Below are positions 7,668 to 14,554 of a stretch of 14,554 nucleotides of DNA, one piece after another. The first letter of the stretch is position 1. Every line of letters starts with the position of its first letter. The stretch is taken from assembly GCA_023621975.1 (NCBI GenBank), contig JAMOAC010000122.1:1-14554 (forward strand). Reading direction: 5' to 3'. Under the pieces are notes generated by a model that worked only from the letters and a program-made list of their open reading frames with translations, ran no database searches and was not told the DNA's origin. The translations under genes and the position numbers were made by a program. The DNA comes from Bacillota bacterium (lineage in GTDB: Bacteria > Bacillota_A > Clostridia > Acetivibrionales > DUMB01).

Positions 7668-7756
7668 ATACATTTGTTAAATACATTGTTATGTAATACA
7701 TTTGTAGAAAATTACATAAATAATAATGCGATTAGGACTATTACATAATACATTGG
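7668..7756. repeat. Cluster of four ATACATT(T)G boxes upstream of the AraC-type gene
   Basis: ATACATTTGT occurs at 7668-7677 and 7696-7705, ATACATTGT at 7681-7689 and ATACATTGG at 7748-7756. The first three are spaced 13 and 15 bp apart. The third overlaps a 5-1-5 palindrome (ATGTAATACAT, 7691-7701). AraC-family proteins often bind paired direct repeats near their own promoter, and these lie 150-240 bp upstream of the regulator's start. The surrounding DNA is so A/T-rich that chance similarity is a real alternative. Confidence 0.35.
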
Positions 7757-7923
7757 AATTAACAGAACTTCAGCTATTATTATATCACAAGATAAGCATA
7801 TTAGTAAGTGCCTTGATTCAAATGTGTACTTTACATAATCTAATATCAATATATTACCATATTACGGTGCAAAAGCAAACATATCGGAATGCCTTCTGCC
7901 GTTAATGTTCTGCCAGCTAATAC

Positions 7924-7964
7924 AACCGGGGACGTTATATAAGCACATTGTCCCATCCCCGGCT
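7924..7964. other. G/C-rich hairpin downstream of the GH99-like gene
   Basis: Arms AACCGGGGA (7924-7932) and TCCCCGGCT (7956-7964) pair over 9 positions with one G-T pair, with a 23-nt loop. A second, mutually exclusive pairing (GGGAC/GTCCC) uses part of the same bases. In the minus direction no T-tract follows, so it is not a standard intrinsic terminator. It could protect the 3' end of the operon mRNA, assist Rho-type termination, or be a remnant of former coding sequence. Confidence 0.4.
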
Positions 7965-7998
7965 GCCCCTGTTTTTGCAATATTATTACCCTGAAAGA

Positions 7999-9888
7999 TT
8001 ACTTTTCACGCAATGATATACAGTCAACATATGCAGTTGTTGATGAAGTTGTCCAGGTCAGTGCCCTTATGCTGGTATATGCTGCGTTTGGTTTTGGTGT
8101 AAAAGTATACGTGTAAAAACGCCATTGTCCGCCATTATCCGATGCCCTGATTTCAAATACCGTATTGTATCCCAGCCACTGGTAGTCCGACGTACACTCC
8201 CCGTCCACTATTGCAAGTACTCCCGAGTCCACTTTTGCCCAGAACTGTACTACGTATTGTTTGCCTGGGTCTATACTTATCCACTCCTGCCTTATTCCGT
8301 TTCCATAACCTGCGCCCATTATTCTTTGGGACCTTTGATACGATTCACGGGTGGTAGTCAATGTCAACACAGGTGTCCCTTCCTTATACCAACCGTCAGC
8401 TATTCCGTCAGAATTGAAGTCGTTTTCCATATTATAATTCTGCAGCTTTTCCGGCTTGATTTTTATTACAAAAGTGCTTATTGATTGATTAAGGTTTTGC
8501 CCGTTTACCGTATAGTTTACATTTACGGTCAGTGTCTTTTTGGTCCAGGGTGAACCGCTACCTGTAACAACCGTGAATTCCGTATTCCTTACCGCTCCCG
8601 GTGCGAGGCCGCTCAGGCTTGTATTGGTGGACGATGCTATGGTCCAGCCGCCGGTATTGAGGAATATTGTTCCTGATGTTATGCTTGCTGAATGATAGTT
8701 CTTTGTCCTTACCTTAACCTTAAAGGTTTGCCCCTCTTGTACAGCGTATATGTCCGGCATTGCCTCCACCCTTAAATCCGGGGCAATATCCGCCAGTCCA
8801 AGCTGCTGAACTTTTGCCTTATATGCGCTGTTGTCTAGGTTAAAAACTTCCTGTATGGCATTTAAGTTGCCATATCCGAATAAGGTAGTAGGCTCTATAA
8901 CGCCGCCTTCGCCCAATTCGTTCCATGCATAAAGGGTGGCCATGTTCATTGAGGACGGATGAGTGTCAAGGTAGTTTTTAACTGTCTGGAGCATTTCTCT
9001 GAACTTTATGGGATTTGGATCCTTATACACATAGACGTCGGCATCCGAATAAGCATATCCGGTACGTTTCCACGGCCTGGGATCAAATCCCTGTAATGCT
9101 CCCGGGATAAACACATAGTTTTCATACATGGAAACAAAATATGTCCAGGCATCCCTGTACGATAAATAATCTCCGGGAACATATTCTGATAAGCCTATGC
9201 CTGCCAGGTTCAAAGGCAGGAAACCGTCAAATCCCTGCGCACTGATGTAAGTGCTCAGGTTTTCATAAGCATTGACGAGAAGCAGCGGATTGCCAAGGCC
9301 GTTATTCTGGCACTGTGTTCTGAGATACTGCAATGCATTTTTTACTCCCTGATTGGTACCTCCCAGCCTGCTTTTCAAATCCCCATAAAAACAGATTATC
9401 GGCCGGCCGTCCCGTGTTCTTTTGTAGCAGGAATTGCTTATATGGCTTATAAACTTGGGGACAATAAGGTTGTACCAGTCACTTTCAGGCCATACCCCGT
9501 CCGCCACAAAACAGATATAGTATTTCATAAGTTCTTTATACTGCGACTTTGCAAAATTGTTTATATTTTGTCCAGGACGTTCGCCCCCACCCAGGTCTTT
9601 CCAATAGTAGTAGAAGGCAAAATGATCTATTCCGCGGCTTGCCGCCTGTAGAATATGCTGATCCAGAACGCTTTGCTGTCTGTCATCATACCATCCGAGC
9701 AGAGGTTCCCTGTCGGCAATAGGGCCGTATCCCCACAGGCCGGGCTGTGTAAGCATATCCTTTATACCGCCGAACCAGTCATTGCTTCTCCCGTAGGTAG
9801 CTTCCGTTGCTTCAATCATGTAGGGAGATAATTCAGGATTCCAGTCTGAAAAATAGAAAATACCTATATCATAGTTGTCTGCACCCAT
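7999..9888 (-). CDS. GH99/WbsX-like glycoside hydrolase with Ig-like and C-terminal CBM-like domains, no signal peptide
   Basis: A 629-residue modular protein. Residues about 7-350 resemble the GH99-like/WbsX (alpha/beta)8 domain: IGIFYFSDWNPE at the first strand, GIDHFAFYYYW (86-96), DPRPWKRTGY (269-278) and AWNELGEGG (321-329). In characterised GH99 enzymes the two catalytic carboxylates lie three residues apart in a WNE-x-x-E motif, and here E324 and E327 keep that spacing, so activity is plausible. Residues about 372-478 look like an Ig-like/NEW3-type beta domain (GLAPGAVRNTEFTV). Residues about 482-627 look like a jelly-roll CBM (NYNMENDFNSDGIADGW, YVVQFWAKVDSG, ending YVDCISLREK). I chose ATG 9888 because GGAGGAGAG lies 7 nt upstream of it; ATG 9906 has only a weak site. 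Neither start gives a secretion signal, which is unusual for a CBM-bearing protein. It is the last gene of the operon, 35 nt after GH94. The substrate is unknown. Confidence 0.82.
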   Translation of the reverse strand: MGADNYDIGIFYFSDWNPELSPYMIEATEATYGRSNDWFGGIKDMLTQPGLWGYGPIADREPLLGWYDDRQQSVLDQHILQAASRGIDHFAFYYYWKDLGGGERPGQNINNFAKSQYKELMKYYICFVADGVWPESDWYNLIVPKFISHISNSCYKRTRDGRPIICFYGDLKSRLGGTNQGVKNALQYLRTQCQNNGLGNPLLLVNAYENLSTYISAQGFDGFLPLNLAGIGLSEYVPGDYLSYRDAWTYFVSMYENYVFIPGALQGFDPRPWKRTGYAYSDADVYVYKDPNPIKFREMLQTVKNYLDTHPSSMNMATLYAWNELGEGGVIEPTTLFGYGNLNAIQEVFNLDNSAYKAKVQQLGLADIAPDLRVEAMPDIYAVQEGQTFKVKVRTKNYHSASITSGTIFLNTGGWTIASSTNTSLSGLAPGAVRNTEFTVVTGSGSPWTKKTLTVNVNYTVNGQNLNQSISTFVIKIKPEKLQNYNMENDFNSDGIADGWYKEGTPVLTLTTTRESYQRSQRIMGAGYGNGIRQEWISIDPGKQYVVQFWAKVDSGVLAIVDGECTSDYQWLGYNTVFEIRASDNGGQWRFYTYTFTPKPNAAYTSIRALTWTTSSTTAYVDCISLREK

Positions 9889-9895
9889 TGTATTA

Positions 9896-9904
9896 CTCTC
9901 CTCC
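9896..9904 (-). promoter_or_regulatory. Ribosome binding site that fixes the GH99-like start at 9888
   Basis: On the minus strand GGAGGAGAG ends 7 nt before ATG 9888. The alternative ATG at 9906 overlaps this site and is preceded only by AAGG. The strong site makes 9888 the likely start and shortens the protein by six residues. Confidence 0.75.
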
Positions 9905-9923
9905 ATTCGATGCCTTGTAATAA

Positions 9924-12278
9924 TTAATAAATTACCTCTATGTCAGCTTCCTGCAGGTTATCCAACATATTGTACGGTATCTTGGTTCCTTCTATTTCCC
10001 TGCCGTTCAAACGCAATCTCTTTAATCTGCTCTTCGAGGCAAAGCTGCCAGCAGGTACATTTTCCCTTTTTACCCTGACCTTCAGCTTGATTCCTCTTAA
10101 TACCCTTTCAATATAAACACTGTCCCAGGACTCTGTCATGTTAGGTTCTATATACACCCCGTCATAATCAGGCCTTATACCGAATAAATACTGGCTTGCC
10201 GCAATAAACGTCCATGCAGCGGTACCGGTAAGCCATGAGTTTGCTCCCTCTCCATGCCTGTTATTTGCTCTTCCCAGTATGTTTGAACAGTACACATACG
10301 GCTCTACCTTGCATATTTCAGCTTTGTCGTTTCTTCTGGAAGGCAACAGCCTGAAATAATAATCAAATGCATTTTCTACCCTGCCCAACAGGCATTCGGC
10401 AATCATAGCCCAGGGATTGCTGTGGCAGAATATCGCTCCGTTTTCTCTTACACCTGCAGAAAATGCGATAAAGCATTTCTTTTCCGGATCAAAGCCGGGA
10501 GCCGGCGGGTATAAAAGCTCCACTCCAAAGTCCGATACCATATACTTCCTTACCGTGTCCATTGATTTAACAGCCTGCTCTTTTGACGCCAGGCCGCTTA
10601 ATATAGCCCAGGACTGAGTATTTAGGAATATCTTTCCATATTCGTTTTCCTTTGAGCCTATCTTATCTCCGTATCCGTCAAATGCTCTGAGAAACCATTC
10701 CCCATCCCAAACTACGTCCAGTTTGGACTTACAGTATTCATATATGCTCTCTGCCCAGGAATATTTTTCATCTTTACCCAGGTATTTATATAGTTCCATC
10801 AATTCTTTCGCTGCATGGGCAAGCTGGAAAAATACAAATACGCTTTCCACAGGTCCTGTCCTTTTTATATGGCTTATGCTGTCATTCCAGTCACTGCCCA
10901 GCATAAGTGGAATTCCGTGCCTTCCCAGGTTTGACATGGTAAATTTAATTCCCTGCTCAAGATGCTCAAGCACGGTTGCCTCTCCGGAATCATAATAGGG
11001 AACAGTCTCATTCAGAAAATCAAAATTGCCCGTTTCTTTCAGGTACGTACATACAGAAAACACCGCCCAGAGGTGATCATCCGACCTACCCCCGCCTGAA
11101 GCTTGTTTTGTGGCCGGGTAATAAACGGATTTGGCATCTCCGCTGCTGAGCTGCACCTTAAGCAGTTCAACTATACGCCTTTTTGCCTGTTCAGGAACCG
11201 TATGCATTACTCCCAGCACATCCTGCATGCTGTCCCTGTAACCTATTCCCCTGTCTATACCTCTTTCATACAGTGATACAAATCTTGACCAGTCAAATGT
11301 GGTCTTGCACTGGTATTGATGCCAGACATTGACGAAGTTATTCAAATCTGCATCGGGAGTTTCTATACGGAAATTCGATATATAATTTTCCCAGTGCTTT
11401 TTCAGGGCGTTAAAATCTTCATCCATTACTTCCCTGTCCAGTGCCTTCTTAAATGCCCTTACCGCGTCCTTAGGCCCATCTGCTACACCAAGTACAAACA
11501 CAACTTCCCTTTCTTCACCTGCTTCAAGTGAAACGGGGCAGCACAGGGAGCCTACGCAGTAATCCCCTTCGCAGTTTGAATTTGAACAAAAACCATTCTC
11601 AAGGGCAACAGGATTTGTCTCTGAACGGTATATCCCTCCTATAAAGTTTTCCAGCCTGCAATCATACCCTTCAACAGGCATATCCGTACCGAAAAATGAA
11701 GACATTTTTTCGCCTTCCTGCACCGGGTCAAATATTATTGCACCGTCTTCAAACCATGCGACACCCTTAGACCTCGGCCACTCGCATATAACATCTTCGG
11801 AGGCGATATTGTAGCTGAATTCAAGATATGTAAAAAGTTTGAGCTTCCTCTTTCTTCCGGAGCTGTTTTTTATGTTCATCCTCCATACCTCATATTTCTT
11901 GTTAAGAGGCACGAAGTACTTAATCCTGGCTTCTATTCCTGAATAATATCCTTTTATAACGGTGTATCCCAGTCCGTGCCTGCATTCGTAAAAGTCCAGC
12001 TTCTTCATTACAGGCTGCCACGTGGGTGACCAGTATTCTCCGGATTCCATATCTTTAATATAAATGTACTTTCCTGGCCTGTCAGCAGGCAAATTATTAT
12101 ACTTATACCTTGTAACCCTCCTGTGCTGAGGGTCCCCGTCAAAGCTCATTCCACCCGCTGTATTTGATATGATGGCCCCGTATCCTCCCTGTCCAAGATA
12201 GTTTATCCATGGTGAAGGCGTGTCAGGCCTTGTAATAACGTATTCCCTGTTTTCATGATCAAAGTACCCGAAATTCAT
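9924..12278 (-). CDS. GH94 beta-glucan phosphorylase (cellobiose phosphorylase-like)
   Basis: A 784-residue inverting glycoside phosphorylase that uses phosphate to split a beta-glucosidic disaccharide or short oligosaccharide, releasing alpha-glucose-1-phosphate. The N-terminal beta-sandwich begins with the characteristic NREYVITRPDTPSPWINYLG (10-29) and ISNTAGG. A helical linker leads into the (alpha/alpha)6 barrel with ERGIDRGIGYRDSMQD (338-353), GSDWNDS (461-467, holding the catalytic acid), IFCHSNPWAMIAE (616-628, with the phosphate-site histidine), RHGEGANSWLTGTAAW (674-689) and FGIRPDYDGVYIEP (699-712). The length suits cellobiose, laminaribiose or related disaccharide phosphorylases and is too short for cellodextrin phosphorylase (about 980) or cyclic beta-1,2-glucan synthase. 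Linkage specificity cannot be read from these motifs. ATG 12278 has a GGAGAGGAG site. It lies 126 nt after GH1 and 35 nt before the GH99-like gene. Confidence 0.93.
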   Translation of the reverse strand: MNFGYFDHENREYVITRPDTPSPWINYLGQGGYGAIISNTAGGMSFDGDPQHRRVTRYKYNNLPADRPGKYIYIKDMESGEYWSPTWQPVMKKLDFYECRHGLGYTVIKGYYSGIEARIKYFVPLNKKYEVWRMNIKNSSGRKRKLKLFTYLEFSYNIASEDVICEWPRSKGVAWFEDGAIIFDPVQEGEKMSSFFGTDMPVEGYDCRLENFIGGIYRSETNPVALENGFCSNSNCEGDYCVGSLCCPVSLEAGEEREVVFVLGVADGPKDAVRAFKKALDREVMDEDFNALKKHWENYISNFRIETPDADLNNFVNVWHQYQCKTTFDWSRFVSLYERGIDRGIGYRDSMQDVLGVMHTVPEQAKRRIVELLKVQLSSGDAKSVYYPATKQASGGGRSDDHLWAVFSVCTYLKETGNFDFLNETVPYYDSGEATVLEHLEQGIKFTMSNLGRHGIPLMLGSDWNDSISHIKRTGPVESVFVFFQLAHAAKELMELYKYLGKDEKYSWAESIYEYCKSKLDVVWDGEWFLRAFDGYGDKIGSKENEYGKIFLNTQSWAILSGLASKEQAVKSMDTVRKYMVSDFGVELLYPPAPGFDPEKKCFIAFSAGVRENGAIFCHSNPWAMIAECLLGRVENAFDYYFRLLPSRRNDKAEICKVEPYVYCSNILGRANNRHGEGANSWLTGTAAWTFIAASQYLFGIRPDYDGVYIEPNMTESWDSVYIERVLRGIKLKVRVKRENVPAGSFASKSRLKRLRLNGREIEGTKIPYNMLDNLQEADIEVIY

Positions 12279-12360
12279 ATTGACACTCCTCTCCGGTAAT
12301 TACGTTATTTTTACTTGTTATGCAATAAACGAAAAACATTGTCCCACTACCAGGTAAATT

Positions 12361-12394
12361 AACCTTGCAGATCAACCTTGCAAGCTAATCTGCA
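12361..12394. repeat. Small tandem and inverted repeat in the GH1-GH94 gap
   Basis: AACCTTGCA occurs at 12361-12369 and 12374-12382 (13-bp period), and TGCAGAT (12366-12372) faces ATCTGCA (12388-12394) as a 7-bp inverted repeat. It lies just after the GH1 stop in the 126-bp gap, the longest within the operon. It could be an mRNA processing or stabilising hairpin that sets different levels of GH1 and GH94, or a weak operator. There is no T-tract, so it is not an intrinsic terminator. Confidence 0.35.
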
Positions 12395-12404
12395 CCGCTG
12401 AAAG

Positions 12405-13766
<1,362 letters not shown>

Positions 13767-13798
13767 TCATGTCTTTAATTCTTGCCTTTCATCGAAAG

Positions 13799-14464
13799 CT
13801 AGTCTTCAATGTCGGACGGATATAATCCGAATCCCCTTTTTATTTTATGTAAACCTTCCACCACTGCATCAGCCAAAGCAAGTACATCCTTTTTCCCGAT
13901 TCCCACGCATTTCATTCCGGCGGTTTTAGCTGCTATGACTCCTGCTTCAGCATCTTCATAAACGATGCAGTTTTCAGGTTCAACATTCAGCAATTCCGCA
14001 CATTTCAAAAATACTTCCGGATCTGGTTTGGTTTTGGTTACCATGTTTCCGTCGACAACCACATCAAAAAGATCTTCAATACCAACATTTTTCAATATGA
14101 GCGGCGTATTTTTGCTGGCAGAGCCCAGGGCTGTCTTTATTCCATCATTCCGCAGTCTTAATATGAACTCTTTTGCACCCGGCAGAATTTCCGACTCATC
14201 CATCTTGCTTATGTATTCCACATACCAGGCGTTTTTCTTTTCCATCAGCTTTTCCTTTGTCTCCTCATCAAAAGACAGCTTGCCTATTTCAAGAAGTCTT
14301 TCAAGGGAACCCCTCCTGCTGACGCCCTTTAATTTTTCATTGTCTTCTTTTGTAAAATTAAAACCAAGCTCATCAGCCAGCCTTTTCCATGCAAGATAGT
14401 GGTACTTGGCCGTATCCACAATTACCCCGTCAAGATCAAATAAAGCTGCTTTTATCACTTTCAT
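13799..14464 (-). CDS. pgmB: Beta-phosphoglucomutase (HAD superfamily)
   Basis: A 221-residue HAD enzyme that interconverts beta-glucose-1-phosphate and glucose-6-phosphate. All key residues of beta-PGM are visible: nucleophile D10 and general acid/base D12 in FDLDGVIVDT, H22 and the cap-domain helix YHYLAWKRLADELG, the substrate loop LKGVSR (R50), motif II GSASKN (115-119), motif III lysine K146 in TKPDPEVF, and the magnesium ligands E170 D171 in YEDAEAG. The chosen start is ATG 14464, 5 nt after AGGAGG; the adjacent ATG 14467 is only 2 nt away from it. The frame is open to the window edge, but the extra residues are not HAD-like. It is the first complete gene of the glycosidase operon. It normally partners a phosphorylase yielding beta-glucose-1-phosphate (GH65), not GH94. 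Confidence 0.93.
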   Translation of the reverse strand: MKVIKAALFDLDGVIVDTAKYHYLAWKRLADELGFNFTKEDNEKLKGVSRRGSLERLLEIGKLSFDEETKEKLMEKKNAWYVEYISKMDESEILPGAKEFILRLRNDGIKTALGSASKNTPLILKNVGIEDLFDVVVDGNMVTKTKPDPEVFLKCAELLNVEPENCIVYEDAEAGVIAAKTAGMKCVGIGKKDVLALADAVVEGLHKIKRGFGLYPSDIED

Positions 14465-14469
14465 CATAT

Positions 14470-14475
14470 CCTCCT
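14470..14475 (-). promoter_or_regulatory. Ribosome binding site deciding the pgmB start
   Basis: A perfect AGGAGG on the minus strand sits 5 nt before ATG 14464 and 2 nt before ATG 14467. It favours 14464 and argues against the longer open frame that reaches the right edge of the window. Confidence 0.75.
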
Positions 14476-14486
14476 GCGTTTTTTCC

Positions 14487-14552
14487 TTATGTTCCGTGAA
14501 TTCCTTTGTATGCCTGAAATTCGTAAATAAAGCGTATGTTTCGTGCACAGGC
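14487..14552 (-). CDS. Possible 3' end of an upstream gene, cut by the right edge
   Basis: In one minus frame about 21 codons run from the edge to TAA 14487-14489, reading IRFIYEFQAYKGIHGT at the end, and stop about 11 nt before the pgmB ribosome site. The composition is compatible with the C-terminus of an operon partner, but another frame is also open all the way into pgmB, so the assignment is weak and no family can be named. Confidence 0.2.
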   Translation of the reverse strand, partial: ACARNIRFIYEFQAYKGIHGT

Positions 14553-14554
14553 TT

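Larger units (their letters stand above)
7519..7998. other. 480-bp spacer between the glycosidase operon and the AraC-type gene
   Basis: No gene is supported here. About 7540-7860 is extremely A/T-rich and carries the repeated boxes listed separately; it probably holds the promoter of the AraC-type gene, but I could not settle on one -35/-10 pair. About 7861-7998 has a more ordinary base composition, contains a G/C-rich hairpin, and in one minus frame reads as a protein-like stretch of about 45 codons ending at TAA, with no start or ribosome site. That may be a decayed remnant of a gene or domain that once followed the GH99-like gene. Confidence 0.5.

Noticed and set aside
7945..7955. ACATTGTCCCA shared with the GH1-GH94 gap (near 12337-12347) as a possible common operator
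   Set aside because: An 11-base match between two places in 14.5 kb is expected by chance many times over, and the surrounding bases do not match.
8125..8484. 119-codon plus-strand frame opposite the CBM-like region
   Set aside because: It is the shadow of the GH99-like gene, which has domain features, a ribosome site and operon context.
13794..13805. GAAAGCTAGTCT found after both pgmB and GH1
   Set aside because: It spans the stop codons (GAC TAG) of both genes and only about 12 bases match; no palindrome or wider repeat supports a shared element.

Overview
The window looks like chromosomal DNA from a low-to-moderate G+C Clostridia species, probably of the cellulolytic Acetivibrio/Ruminiclostridium type. 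The reasons are strong AGGAGG-type ribosome binding sites, A/T-rich spacers, a GH1 beta-glucosidase that closely resembles my memory of Acetivibrio thermocellus BglA (same 448-residue length), and a GH94 beta-glucan phosphorylase beside it. The species call is inference; no marker gene is present.

Layout. (1) 1-2391, minus strand: a zinc/manganese-type ABC importer in the order znuA (lipoprotein) - znuC (ATPase) - znuB (permease, cut by the left edge). A 45-bp near-perfect palindrome (2489-2533) lies upstream of znuA and is the best candidate for a metal-responsive operator. (2) 2647-5011, plus strand: an ECF sigma factor, preceded by a plausible ECF-type autoregulatory promoter, and a membrane anti-sigma-like protein with a cytosolic N-terminus, one TM helix, a RseB/LolA-like domain and a DUF4367-like domain. 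That gene stops early at 4793, but about 79 codons of protein-like sequence continue in the -1 frame to 5011, so one base appears to be missing. A strong bidirectional hairpin terminator (5090-5127) follows. (3) 5170-7518, minus: a 782-aa transmembrane AraC-type regulator with an extracytoplasmic sensor, preceded by an A/T-rich spacer of about 480 bp holding repeated ATACATTTGT-like boxes. (4) 7999-14464, minus: a compact carbohydrate operon transcribed pgmB (beta-phosphoglucomutase) - GH1 - GH94 phosphorylase - GH99/WbsX-like hydrolase with Ig-like and CBM-like C-terminal domains.

How the parts fit. The four sugar enzymes all lack recognisable export signals, so they should act on imported oligosaccharides in the cytoplasm. 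The GH99-like enzyme may cut or trim a glycan, GH1 hydrolyses beta-glucosides, GH94 phosphorolyses a beta-glucoside, and PgmB channels beta-glucose-1-phosphate into glycolysis. The chemistry does not close within the window: known GH94 phosphorylases release alpha-, not beta-glucose-1-phosphate, so PgmB implies another phosphorylase (for example GH65) nearby or a different role. The transmembrane AraC protein just downstream is the obvious candidate regulator.

The points most worth a second look are the single-base lesion in the anti-sigma gene, the operon built around a cytosolic GH99-like/CBM protein with GH94 and PgmB, the three-half-site operator in front of znuA, and the altered metal ligands of ZnuA. 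No CRISPR array, tRNA, rRNA, transposase or prophage gene was seen.
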